DNA from: Streptomyces barkulensis
GTDB lineage: Bacteria > Actinomycetota > Actinomycetes > Streptomycetales > Streptomycetaceae
Reading direction: 5' to 3'
DNA length: 64,000 bases
Assembly: GCF_002843305.1 (NCBI RefSeq)
Contig: NZ_PGSG01000103.1
Location: forward strand, 1-64,000
A program made the translations under genes and the position numbers. Below are positions 34,349-42,408 of this stretch, piece by piece. Position 1 is the first letter of the stretch. Each line of letters starts with the position of its first letter. The notes beneath the pieces are model-generated. The model did not search any database and was not told where the DNA came from. It saw only the letters and a list, made by a program, of their open reading frames with translations.

Positions 34349-36369
34349 TCGCGGTGGGCACCGATGTCCGCACCGACGGCGGCCGGGCCTGGGACGACGG
34401 GCTGATCGCCCGCAGGGCCCGTACGGACGGGGGCGGGGGCGTGCGGGAGGAGGCCGAGGGAGCGACGTTCCCCGCCGGTCCCTTCCCCGCCGGTCCCTTC
34501 CCCGCCGGTCCCTTCGACACCGGCCCCTTCGACACCGGGCCGTTCGAGGGCGCTCCCTTCGACGCCGGGCTGTTCGACGGCGCCCGCGGCGGCCGCACCG
34601 GCGGCACACGGGCGTACACCGCGCCGGGTGCCGCGCCGGGTGCCGCGCCGGGCGCCGCGACCGAGGAGGAGGCGCTGCGCGAACGGCTGCGCGCGCTGCG
34701 GGAACTGGTCGGCCTCTCCCGCACCCGGCTGGACGGCGAGGCGCTCGCCGAGGCGGGCCGGATCCTGGACGAGGTCACCGCGCGCGGCAGGCTGTCGCGG
34801 GCGTACACCACCGTCGCCGTCGCAGGGGCCACCGGCAGCGGCAAGTCGATGCTGTTCAACACGCTCGCCGGGGTCCAGCTCTCCGAGACCGGACTGCGCC
34901 GCCCCACCACCTCGCTGCCCGTCGCCTGCGTCTGGGAGACCGAGTGGGACAGCGGCGCCGACGGCCTGCTGGAGCGGATGGGGGTGCCGCCCCGGGCCCG
35001 GCGCCGGGTGCAGCCGCGCGACCCGGCACTGCGCGGTCTGGTCCTCATCGACCTGCCCGACCACGACTCCGCCGCCCCCGGCCACCGTGAGCAGGTCGAC
35101 CGGATGCTGCGGCTGGTGGACGCGGTGGTCTGGGTGACCGACCCGGAGAAGTACGCGGACGCGGTGCTGCACGAGCGCTATCTGCGACCCCTGGCCGGCC
35201 ACGCCGAGGTGACGTTCGTGGTGCTCAACCAGGTCGACCGGCTGCCGGGTGACGCCGTCGACACCGTCATGGACGACCTTCGGCGGCTGCTGGACGAGGA
35301 CGGCATGGCCCTCGGCGAGCACGGCGAGCCCGGTGCGACCGTACTGGCCCTGTCCGCGCTCACGGGCCAGGGCGTCGGCGAACTGAGGGACTCGCTGCGC
35401 GAGTTGGCCTCGGGGCGGCGGGCGGCCGCGCTGCGGCTGTCGGCCGACGTGGACGGCGCGGTCGCCCGGCTCCGCCCGGTCTACATGGCCGACACCCCGC
35501 AGGGCCCGGCCGGGCTGACCGAGCGGGCGCGCGAGGAGTTCGAGGACCGGCTGGCCTGCGCGGTGGGCGCGTGGGCGGCGGGGCAGACGGCCGAGCGCCT
35601 CTGGCTGCGCCACGCCGAGCAGGCCTGCGGGACTCCCTGGGCACGGCTGCTGCGCTGGTACGAGACGCGGCGCGGGCGCGGGGAGACGGCCGCCGCCCCG
35701 GCCGTACCCGGTGCCGGACCGGCCTCCGGGGACGGTGCCGGGGACGGTGCCGGGGACGGAGCCGGGGACGGGAACGGGGCGGGGGAGAGTGGCAGGGACG
35801 GGGCCGTGGCTCCGGAGACGGTCGCGGTGGCCCGGCCCGTACTGGCGCAGGCGGTCCGGGCACTGGCCGAGGAGGCGTCGGCCGGGCTGCCGCAGCCGTG
35901 GGCACGCTCGGTGCGGGACGCGGCCTGGCGCGGCGCGCTGGGGCTGCCGGAGGCACTGGAGGACGCGATCGCCTCGGCCGAGGACGACGGCGAAGAGGCC
36001 CGGCCGCCGAGGCCGCGCTGGTGGACGGTGGTGTCCTGCGCGCAGTGGCTGATGCTGGCCGTCCAGCTGATCGGCCTCCACCTGCTGGTGGACCTGATCG
36101 CCGGAGGACCCGGATGGGGCGGCGTCTGGCTGCCGGTGGCGCTGCTGACGGGCGGCGCGCTGGGCGGTCCGCTGCTGGCCGGGTGCTGCCGGATCGCGGC
36201 ACGGGGGCCGGCGCGGGCGTACGGGCTGGAGGAGGAGCGCGGACTGCGGCGGCTGGCGACCGGCTGGGGCCAGGCCTGGGTGCTGGAACCGGTGGCCGCC
36301 GAACTGCTGCGGTACCGGGAGGTGCGCGAGCAGTACGTCATCGCGGCGGGCGGCACGGACCGGGCCTGA
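34345..36369 (+). CDS. dynB: Dynamin-like membrane GTPase DynB-type
   Basis: A 674-residue membrane GTPase. The P-loop is GATGSGKS at residues 161-168, G3 is IDLPDHDS, and the G4-like element is LNQVDRL. Two hydrophobic helices near residues 565-615 (LMLAVQLIGLHLLVDLI, then LLTGGALGGPLLAG) anchor it. The N-terminal ~140 residues are disordered and contain a repeat of five-residue units (FPAGP three times, FDTGP twice, then variants). A second Gly/Asp repeat (GDGAGDGAGD) lies near 470-490. The GTG at 34345 overlaps the dynA stop (GTGA); a GTG nine bases later is an alternative. It probably acts with DynA at sporulation septa. Confidence 0.82.
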   Translation: MIAVGTDVRTDGGRAWDDGLIARRARTDGGGGVREEAEGATFPAGPFPAGPFPAGPFDTGPFDTGPFEGAPFDAGLFDGARGGRTGGTRAYTAPGAAPGAAPGAATEEEALRERLRALRELVGLSRTRLDGEALAEAGRILDEVTARGRLSRAYTTVAVAGATGSGKSMLFNTLAGVQLSETGLRRPTTSLPVACVWETEWDSGADGLLERMGVPPRARRRVQPRDPALRGLVLIDLPDHDSAAPGHREQVDRMLRLVDAVVWVTDPEKYADAVLHERYLRPLAGHAEVTFVVLNQVDRLPGDAVDTVMDDLRRLLDEDGMALGEHGEPGATVLALSALTGQGVGELRDSLRELASGRRAAALRLSADVDGAVARLRPVYMADTPQGPAGLTERAREEFEDRLACAVGAWAAGQTAERLWLRHAEQACGTPWARLLRWYETRRGRGETAAAPAVPGAGPASGDGAGDGAGDGAGDGNGAGESGRDGAVAPETVAVARPVLAQAVRALAEEASAGLPQPWARSVRDAAWRGALGLPEALEDAIASAEDDGEEARPPRPRWWTVVSCAQWLMLAVQLIGLHLLVDLIAGGPGWGGVWLPVALLTGGALGGPLLAGCCRIAARGPARAYGLEEERGLRRLATGWGQAWVLEPVAAELLRYREVREQYVIAAGGTDRA

Positions 36370-36427
36370 GGCCGGATCAGGAGACCGTCCGCCCGTCCGC
36401 CCGTCCGCCCGGCCACCCGTCCGGGTG

Positions 36428-36460
36428 GCCGGGTTGTCCACAACCCGGCGGTACTCCACA
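36428..36460 (+). promoter_or_regulatory. DnaA-box-like element and palindrome upstream of ssbB
   Basis: TTGTCCACA (36434-36442) equals the Streptomyces DnaA-box consensus as I recall it. TACTCCACA (36452-36460 region) follows in the same direction with two mismatches. The first box sits inside a 22-bp dyad with 10-bp arms (36428-36449), which could also work as a terminator for dynB. It is about 110 bp upstream of ssbB. Confidence 0.55.
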
Positions 36461-36556
36461 GGCCGCGGCGGACTTCGCCCCGTGCGGGCAGCATCGGATC
36501 CGTACGGCTCGTACGACCCGTACGGGAGCGAACGGGAAGGGAACGGGGCGGCCCGG

Positions 36557-36952
36557 ATGAACGAGACGACGGTGACGGTGGTCGGCAACGCGGCGTCGGC
36601 GGTGGAGGCCAGGACGACGGCGTCCGGCCATCCGGTGGCCCGGCTGCGGCTGGCCACCACGGTGCGGCGCTACGACGAGCAGCGGGGCGGCTGGACGGAC
36701 GCCTACACCAGCTTCTACACGGTGTGGGCGTTCCGGGGGCTCGCGGAGAACCTGGCGGCCTCCGTGACCGTCGGCGAACCCCTGGTCGTCCAGGGGCGGT
36801 TGCGAGTGCAGCAGGGCGAACGCGACGGAAAGCGCTGGACGTCGGCGGAGATCGAGGCGACGGCGGTGGGGCACGACCTGGCCCGGGGCACCTCCTCGTT
36901 CCGCCGCGTGGTGCGGGCCGTTCCCGTCGGGGAACCGGCCGCAGGTCCATGA
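36557..36952 (+). CDS. ssbB: Single-stranded DNA-binding protein (SsbB-type)
   Basis: A 131-residue OB-fold protein: MNETTVTVVGNAAS, VARLRLATTVRRYD, FYTVWAFRGLAENLAASVTVGEPLVVQGRLRV and SAEIEATAVGHDL, the regular SSB core. The C-terminus lacks the acidic DDDIPF-type tail of the main replicative SSB and ends in VPVGEPAAGP. That matches the paralogue SsbB, which in S. coelicolor is needed for chromosome segregation during sporulation (established). The ATG at 36557 opens the domain; a purine-rich GGGAAGGGAA lies upstream, slightly far. Position after the dynamin pair supports a sporulation-division context. Confidence 0.9.
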   Translation: MNETTVTVVGNAASAVEARTTASGHPVARLRLATTVRRYDEQRGGWTDAYTSFYTVWAFRGLAENLAASVTVGEPLVVQGRLRVQQGERDGKRWTSAEIEATAVGHDLARGTSSFRRVVRAVPVGEPAAGP

Positions 36953-37132
36953 GACTTACACACAACCAGCCGGTAACGGCCTCTATGTCATGGTGAGTAC
37001 GGCTCTGCGGCATTCCCCTGTAACGATTGGGACTCGGAGTGTGTAACGTCTGATATTCCTGGGGATCGCGTTCCGATTGCTCCCTACGATCACCCCCTGA
37101 GACACGGGGGTTGACGAGGGGACGACCAGACC

Positions 37133-38572
37133 ATGATTTCTGTACGCGGACGGGGTCCCGCCCGTTTCGCCGCCGCAGCGATAGCCACTGGCATGCTGGC
37201 GGCAGGAGCGATCGCCGGCGCGGGGACCGCCGTCGCAGACGAGAACAACCAGCAGGGCGGCGTGCTCGCCACCCTGCCCAAGGCCGGTGTGACGATCGGT
37301 TCCGGTGTCAAGATCCTCAACGGTCCCAATCCGGGTAACACCGCTGCCGGTCTGTTCGAGCTGCAGGTCAAGGGTGGCGGCACCCTGAAGACCTACTGCA
37401 TCGACATCGGCCGCGGGACGCGCGCGGGCGCTGAGTACCGCGAGGCCTCCTGGGACGAGTCCACGCTGCACAAAAACGAGAACGCGGGCAAGATCCTCTG
37501 GATCCTGAAGAACTCCTACCCGCAGGTGAACGACCTCAACGCACTCGCCAAGTCGGTCGAGGAGAAGACCGGTGAGAAGACCCGGCTCACCGAGAAGACC
37601 GCCGCCGCCGGCACCCAGATCGCGATCTGGCACTTCTCCGACGACGCGAAGGTCGACGCGGACGACGACAACGCCGACAAGCTCGCCGAGTACCTGATCG
37701 AGTCGGCCGAGAACCTCGCCGAGCCGAAGGCCTCGCTCACGCTCGAGCCGCCCGCCGTCTCCGGCAAGGCCGGCGAGAAGCTCGGCCCGGTCACCGTGAA
37801 CACCAACGCGCAGACCGTGAACGTCGCGCCGGGAGCGGAGGCCGCGAACGCGGGTGTGACGGTCGTCGACAAGGACGGCAACGCGGTCACCACCGCCAAG
37901 CAGGGCGACCAGCTCTTCTTCGACGTGCCCAAGGGCACCGAGCCCGGCACCGCCTCGCTGACCGCGCAGGCCAACACCGAGGTCGCCGTGGGCCGCGCCT
38001 TCACCAGCGTCAACCCGGAGAACCCGAGCCAGACCCAGATCCTGGCCGGTTCCAGCAGCTCCAGCGTCACCGCCACCGCGACCGCGAACTGGGCCAACGA
38101 GGGCCCGATCCCGGCCGTGACCGCGGAGAAGAACTGCGTCAAGGGCGGCGTCGACGTCACCGCCACCAACAAGGGTGACGAGCCGTTCTCCTTCTCCCTC
38201 GCGGGCAAGGAGTACGAGATCCCGGCCGGCGGCTCCGAGACCGTGACCGTCCCGGTCCAGGAGGACCAGGCGTACGACATCACGATCACCGGTCCGAACG
38301 GTTTCGAGGAGACCTTCACCGGCACCCTCGACTGCGAGACCGAGGCCACCACCGGCGGCGGCGAGGAGGAGAGCCCCGAGCCCTCCACCGAGCCCAGCCC
38401 GGCCACCGTCGGCGGCGACACCGGTGACACCGACGGCAACCTCGCCGAGACCGGCAGCAGCAGCAACACCCCGATCATCGCGGGCGTCGCCCTCGCCCTG
38501 GTGGTCCTCGGTGGCGCCGCCGTCTTCTTCCTCCGGAAGAAGAAGCCCGCCACCGCCGGCTCCGACGACTGA
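37133..38572 (+). CDS. Sortase-E-anchored surface protein with thioester (TQXA) domain
   Basis: A 479-residue cell-wall protein. The signal peptide ends near AVA-DE (residue ~36). The thioester domain is recognised by Cys89 in KTYCIDIG and by TQIAIW, whose Gln162 would form the internal Cys-Gln bond. Beta-rich repeats follow, then a Glu/Pro/Ser/Thr-rich stalk (~415-430). The sorting signal is LAETG at 437-441, a hydrophobic helix and RKKK. LAXTG is the signal for Streptomyces class E sortases, and such substrates take part in aerial growth (established for the class). The ATG has GAGGGG upstream at a long spacing. No sortase gene is in the window. Cells may use the thioester to attach covalently to surfaces (inference). 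Confidence 0.93.
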   Translation: MISVRGRGPARFAAAAIATGMLAAGAIAGAGTAVADENNQQGGVLATLPKAGVTIGSGVKILNGPNPGNTAAGLFELQVKGGGTLKTYCIDIGRGTRAGAEYREASWDESTLHKNENAGKILWILKNSYPQVNDLNALAKSVEEKTGEKTRLTEKTAAAGTQIAIWHFSDDAKVDADDDNADKLAEYLIESAENLAEPKASLTLEPPAVSGKAGEKLGPVTVNTNAQTVNVAPGAEAANAGVTVVDKDGNAVTTAKQGDQLFFDVPKGTEPGTASLTAQANTEVAVGRAFTSVNPENPSQTQILAGSSSSSVTATATANWANEGPIPAVTAEKNCVKGGVDVTATNKGDEPFSFSLAGKEYEIPAGGSETVTVPVQEDQAYDITITGPNGFEETFTGTLDCETEATTGGGEEESPEPSTEPSPATVGGDTGDTDGNLAETGSSSNTPIIAGVALALVVLGGAAVFFLRKKKPATAGSDD

Positions 38573-38654
38573 GCCGTCGCCGCACCTGGCTCCACATCGC
38601 TCCACCGGTCCGGGCGTGATCGCCCGATCCGCCCGGACCACCCGAACCACCCGG

Positions 38655-38695
38655 CCGCGTGCCGCCGCACCACTTGCGGCGGCACGCGGTCTTTT
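38655..38695 (+). terminator. Intrinsic terminator after the LAETG gene
   Basis: A perfect 15-bp GC-rich stem (38655-38669 / 38675-38689) with a 5-nt loop, followed by TCTTTT, lies 83 bp past the stop. This is the clearest rho-independent terminator in the window. Confidence 0.9.
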
Positions 38696-38806
38696 CACGG
38701 CCCGGGGGCGTGACACAGGTCGCCCCGGTGCTCGTTTTCGTCCCAGCGCGGGGGTGCGGCAAGATGGGGTGTATCTGCCCACTCCCTGATTGCCGGACGG
38801 TTTCTC

Positions 38807-40471
38807 TTGGCTGAGTACATCTACACCATGCGCAAGGCGCGTAAGGCGCACGGCGACAAGGTGATTCTCGACGACGTCACGCTGAGCTTCCTGCCCGGAG
38901 CGAAGATCGGTGTCGTGGGCCCCAACGGCGCCGGAAAGTCCACGGTGCTGAAGATCATGGCCGGGCTGGAGCAGCCGTCCAACGGCGACGCCTTCCTCGC
39001 CCCCGGCTACAGCGTCGGCATCCTCCTGCAGGAGCCCCCGCTGGACGAGTCCAAGACGGTGCTGGAGAACGTCCAGGACGGCGTCGCGGAGATCAAGGGC
39101 AAGCTCGACCGGTTCAACGAGATCGCCGAGCAGATGGCGACCGAGTACACCGACGAGCTGATGGAGGAGATGGGCAAGCTCCAGGAGCAGCTCGACCACG
39201 CGAACGCCTGGGACCTGGACGCCCAGCTGGAGCAGGCCATGGACGCCCTGGGCTGCCCGCCCGGCGACTGGCCCGTCACCAACCTCTCCGGCGGCGAGAA
39301 GCGCCGCGTCGCGCTGTGCAAGCTGCTGCTGGAGGCCCCCGACCTGCTGCTGCTGGACGAGCCCACCAACCACCTGGACGCCGAGTCCGTGCTGTGGCTG
39401 GAGCAGCACCTGGCCAAGTACGAGGGCACCGTCGTGGCCATCACCCACGACCGGTACTTCCTGGACAACGTCGCCGAGTGGATCCTCGAGCTCGACCGCG
39501 GCCGCGCCCACCCCTACGAGGGCAACTACTCCACCTACCTGGAGAAGAAGGCCGCCCGCCTCAAGGTCGAGGGGCAGAAGGACGCCAAGCGGCAGAAGCG
39601 GCTCAAGGAGGAGCTGGAGTGGGTCCGCTCCAACGCCAAGGGCCGCCAGGCGAAGTCCAAGGCGCGTCTGACCCGCTACGAGGAGATGGCCGCCGAGGCC
39701 GAGAAGACCCGCAAGCTGGACTTCGAGGAGATCCAGATCCCGCCGGGCCCGCGTCTGGGCAACGTCGTGGTCGAGGTCGAGGGTCTGCACAAGGCGTTCG
39801 GTGACAAGGTCCTCATCGACGACCTGTCCTTCACCCTGCCGCGCAACGGCATCGTCGGCGTCATCGGCCCCAACGGCGCGGGCAAGACCACGCTGTTCAA
39901 GATGATCCAGGGCCTGGAGGAGCCGGACTCCGGCAGCATCAAGGTCGGCGACACGGTCAAGATCTCCTACGTCGACCAGGCCCGCGCCAACATCGACCCC
40001 AAGAAGACGCTGTGGGCCGTCGTCTCCGACGAGCTGGACTACATCAACGTCGGCCAGGTCGAGATGCCCTCGCGCGCCTACGTCTCCGCGTTCGGCTTCA
40101 AGGGCCCGGACCAGCAGAAGCCGGCCGGGGTCCTCTCCGGCGGTGAGCGCAACCGCCTGAACCTGGCGCTCACCCTCAAGCAGGGCGGCAACCTGCTCCT
40201 GCTCGACGAGCCGACCAACGACCTCGACGTCGAGACCCTGTCCTCGCTGGAGAACGCGCTGCTGGAGTTCCCCGGCTGCGCCGTGGTGGTCTCCCACGAC
40301 CGCTGGTTCCTGGACCGCGTGGCCACCCACATCCTCGCCTACGAGGGCGAGAGCAAGTGGTTCTGGTTCGAGGGCAACTTCGAGTCGTACGAGAAGAACA
40401 AGATCGAGCGGCTCGGCCCGGACGCCGCCCGTCCGCACCGCACCACCTACAAGAAGCTGACGCGGGGCTGA
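38807..40471 (+). CDS. ettA: Energy-dependent translational throttle EttA (ABC-F)
   Basis: A 554-residue soluble ABC-F ATPase that binds the ribosomal E site and gates elongation according to the ATP/ADP ratio. Two nucleotide-binding domains: Walker A GPNGAGKS and GPNGAGKT, signatures LSGGEKRR and LSGGERNR, Walker B LLLLDEPTNHLD and LLLLDEPTNDLD. The linker between them (EKKAARLKVEGQKDAKRQKR) is the basic helical P-site tRNA interaction motif. The arm insertion in domain 1 identifies EttA among ABC-F types. The start is a rare TTG at 38807, giving MAEYIYTMRK, the usual N-terminus; no later start keeps it. The SD is weak (GGACGG). It runs into the thioesterase gene after 8 bp. Confidence 0.95.
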   Translation: MAEYIYTMRKARKAHGDKVILDDVTLSFLPGAKIGVVGPNGAGKSTVLKIMAGLEQPSNGDAFLAPGYSVGILLQEPPLDESKTVLENVQDGVAEIKGKLDRFNEIAEQMATEYTDELMEEMGKLQEQLDHANAWDLDAQLEQAMDALGCPPGDWPVTNLSGGEKRRVALCKLLLEAPDLLLLDEPTNHLDAESVLWLEQHLAKYEGTVVAITHDRYFLDNVAEWILELDRGRAHPYEGNYSTYLEKKAARLKVEGQKDAKRQKRLKEELEWVRSNAKGRQAKSKARLTRYEEMAAEAEKTRKLDFEEIQIPPGPRLGNVVVEVEGLHKAFGDKVLIDDLSFTLPRNGIVGVIGPNGAGKTTLFKMIQGLEEPDSGSIKVGDTVKISYVDQARANIDPKKTLWAVVSDELDYINVGQVEMPSRAYVSAFGFKGPDQQKPAGVLSGGERNRLNLALTLKQGGNLLLLDEPTNDLDVETLSSLENALLEFPGCAVVVSHDRWFLDRVATHILAYEGESKWFWFEGNFESYEKNKIERLGPDAARPHRTTYKKLTRG

Positions 40472-40479
40472 GGAGAGGC

Positions 40480-40920
40480 GTGCGCCACACATTCCCCTGC
40501 CCTCTGCGCTGGTCCGACATGGACTCCTTCGGGCACGTCAACAACGTCGTGTTCCTGAGGTACCTGGAGGAGGCGCGGATCGACTTCATGTTCCGGCTCG
40601 CCCGCCAGGCGGCGTCGGGGGCCTTCACCGGCGGCTCGGTGGTGGCCGGGCACGAGATCTCCTATCTGCGCCCGCTGGTGCACCGGCACGAGCCGGTCGT
40701 GGTCGAGATGTGGGTGACCAGGATCGGGGCGGCCTCGCTGACGGTCGCCTACGAGGTCAAGGACGGCCCCGGTGAAGGGGACACCGTCTACGTCCGCGCC
40801 TCGACGGTCGTGGTCCCCTACGACCTGGAGCGCGAGCGTCCGCGCCGGCTCAGTGACGAGGAGAAGGCGTTCCTCAAGGAGTACCTGGACGACAGCGCGA
40901 CGGGGGCCGCCACCGCATGA
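40480..40920 (+). CDS. Acyl-CoA thioesterase (hot-dog fold, 4HBT)
   Basis: A 146-residue hot-dog thioesterase of the FadM/YbgC type. RWSDMDSFGHVNNVVFLRYLEEAR carries the active-site Asp and the following helix, and YLRPLVHRHEPVVVEMWVTRIG the sheet. It hydrolyses acyl-CoA thioesters; chain preference is unknown. The GTG at 40480 has AGGAGAGG right upstream. The stop overlaps the next ATG (ATGA). It follows ettA by 8 bp and probably shares its transcript. Confidence 0.9.
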   Translation: MRHTFPCPLRWSDMDSFGHVNNVVFLRYLEEARIDFMFRLARQAASGAFTGGSVVAGHEISYLRPLVHRHEPVVVEMWVTRIGAASLTVAYEVKDGPGEGDTVYVRASTVVVPYDLERERPRRLSDEEKAFLKEYLDDSATGAATA

Positions 40921-41654
40921 GCCGCACGAGCGGACAGCCCCCACGCCTGGTGTTCGCCGACCCCGGGGAGGCGGCCGAGCTGGCCGCCCTCCTGGGGCGG
41001 CTGCTGCGCTGGGAGAAGGCCGCGGCGGCACGGCTGCGGGCGACCGGCGACGGCGTCCTGGGCGTCTTCGCGCGGCCGGCCCGTTTCGAGGTGCTGGCCG
41101 TGCGCACCGTCCGGCTGACCGAGCCGGCACAGCTGGACGCGACGGTCTCCGCCGGGGAACTGCTGGAGGGCCTCGACGAGGCGTCCGAGTCGGTCTCCGT
41201 GCCCGCCGCCGTGACCGGCCCGCCCTGGGCCGGCCTGCTGCCGCCGCGCGGCGGCTGGCGTCCGGTGGGCGAGCTGCCGTACGAGTCGGTGCGCGCGGCC
41301 GCCGCCTCGGTGGTCGCCGAGTTCCGGCGGCGCAGCGAGGCGCTGGCACCCGGCGAGCGCACCCGCGAGGCGCTGGACGCGCTGGCGGAGGAGATCTGGT
41401 CCCGTCCCCTGGGCGGCGGTACGGGGCTGCCGCTGCGCGCCGTGCACGCCGCGCAGGCGCTGGGCATGCTGCGCTCGCGCGGCCCGGCCCCGGCGGCCGG
41501 CCCGCAGGGGCCGCCGCCCGCCACCGGCGGGCGGGACGCCGCGGTGGCGGTGCTGGCCGCCGGCACCTGGCTGCGGCTGCGCACCCCGTACGGCTCGGTC
41601 GCCGTGCGCGGCGCCGGGCGGGGTGTGCCGGGGCTGAGCGTCACCCCGCTGTGA
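40917..41654 (+). CDS. Conserved actinobacterial hypothetical protein
   Basis: A 245-residue soluble protein without a domain I recognise. It has no signal peptide and no helix long enough for membrane insertion. Composition is Ala/Arg/Leu-rich with a better-defined middle (GWRPVGELPYESVRAAAASVVAEFRRRSEAL). The C-terminal 40 residues end in a beta-like stretch (RLRTPYGSVAVRGAGRG). The ATG overlaps the thioesterase stop (ATGA), so the two are coupled. In Streptomyces this gene order appears to be retained (recall, not checked), which suggests a working link. Confidence 0.75.
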   Translation: MSRTSGQPPRLVFADPGEAAELAALLGRLLRWEKAAAARLRATGDGVLGVFARPARFEVLAVRTVRLTEPAQLDATVSAGELLEGLDEASESVSVPAAVTGPPWAGLLPPRGGWRPVGELPYESVRAAAASVVAEFRRRSEALAPGERTREALDALAEEIWSRPLGGGTGLPLRAVHAAQALGMLRSRGPAPAAGPQGPPPATGGRDAAVAVLAAGTWLRLRTPYGSVAVRGAGRGVPGLSVTPL

Positions 41655-41664
41655 GAGCGCCCTT

Positions 41665-41724
41665 GCCGACGTCTCCGCCGACGTCTCCGCCGACGTCTCC
41701 GCCGACCTCTCCGCCGACCTCTCC
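41665..41724. repeat. 12-bp tandem repeat
   Basis: Five copies of GCCGACGTCTCC; the last two read GCCGACCTCTCC. They lie in the non-coding gap after the hypothetical gene. Confidence 0.9.
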
Positions 41725-41753
41725 GCGAACGGCGTCGTGAACGGCGTCGGGAG

Positions 41754-41788
41754 AGCCCCGGCCCGCAGGAGTGGGAAGGGCCGGGGCT
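41754..41788. terminator. Bidirectional terminator between convergent genes
   Basis: An 11-bp perfect stem, AGCCCCGGCCC and its complement, with a 13-nt loop. It lies 100 bp after the plus-strand hypothetical gene and 49 bp after the stop of glbO on the other strand. Confidence 0.75.
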
Positions 41789-41836
41789 TCGCCGGGTGCG
41801 CCGTGTTCGTGCGCGGTGTTCGTGCGCGGTGCGGGG

Positions 41837-42238
41837 TCAGTCCGGGGTGTTGACCATCGAGGCGGCCGCGTAGACCAGGTAGTCCCACAGCTGCCGCTCG
41901 TGCTCGGGGGACAGGCCGAGCTCGTCCACGGCGTCGCGCATGTGCCGCAGCCAGGCGTCGTGGGCGGCGCGGTCGACCCTGAAGGGCACGTGCCGCATGC
42001 GCAGCCGGGGATGCCCGCGCTGCTCGCTGTACGTCCGGGGCCCGCCCCAGTACTGCATCAGGAACAGCGCCAGCCGCTCCTCGGCCGGACCGAGGTCCTC
42101 CTCCGGGTACATCGGCCGCAGCAGCGGGTCCCCGGCCACACCCTCGTAGAACCGGCGCACCAGCCGCCGGAAGGTCTCCTCGCCCCCGACCTGCTCGAAG
42201 AAGGTCTGCGTCTGCACGTCGCCACGCGGAATCTCCAT
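41837..42238 (-). CDS. glbO: Group II truncated hemoglobin (GlbO-type)
   Basis: A 133-residue 2-over-2 globin. FYEGVAGDPLLRPMYPEEDLGPAEERLALFL and QYWGGPRTYSEQRGHPRLRMRHVPF show the E-F region and proximal His (RMRH), and WLRHMRDAV contains the conserved G-helix Trp of group II. It binds O2 or NO in the cytoplasm and may feed respiration or NO detoxification. The ATG at 42238 was taken; an upstream ATG at 42250 (adding MGGV) has no better ribosome site. Convergent with the gene at 40917. Confidence 0.93.
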   Translation of the reverse strand: MEIPRGDVQTQTFFEQVGGEETFRRLVRRFYEGVAGDPLLRPMYPEEDLGPAEERLALFLMQYWGGPRTYSEQRGHPRLRMRHVPFRVDRAAHDAWLRHMRDAVDELGLSPEHERQLWDYLVYAAASMVNTPD

Positions 42239-42274
42239 CACGCCCCCCATGGTCGCAGATGCCCGGCCCATGCC

Positions 42275-42362
42275 CTCAGGGCTCAGGGCTCAGTGCTCAG
42301 GGCTCGGGGCCCACGGCCTTGAGGCCCCCGGCCCCGCCCCCGGCCCCGCCCCCGGGCCCGGT
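42275..42362. repeat. Low-complexity repeats between glbO and the ABC permease
   Basis: Four CTCAGGG-like units (42275-42305), then a C-rich run with two copies of GGCCCCGCCCCC (42322-42362). Non-coding; it could contain the terminator of the ABC operon, but no clean hairpin was isolated. Confidence 0.6.
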
Positions 42363-42408
42363 CCCGGCTCCGGGGCCCGGCGTCCTGCCCGGCGGGCGGC
42401 CGGGGGCC

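Noticed and set aside
36983..40492. 1169-residue minus-strand frame over the LAETG and EttA genes
   Set aside because: Leu/Val/Gly-rich mirror of two clear plus-strand proteins; no start signal.
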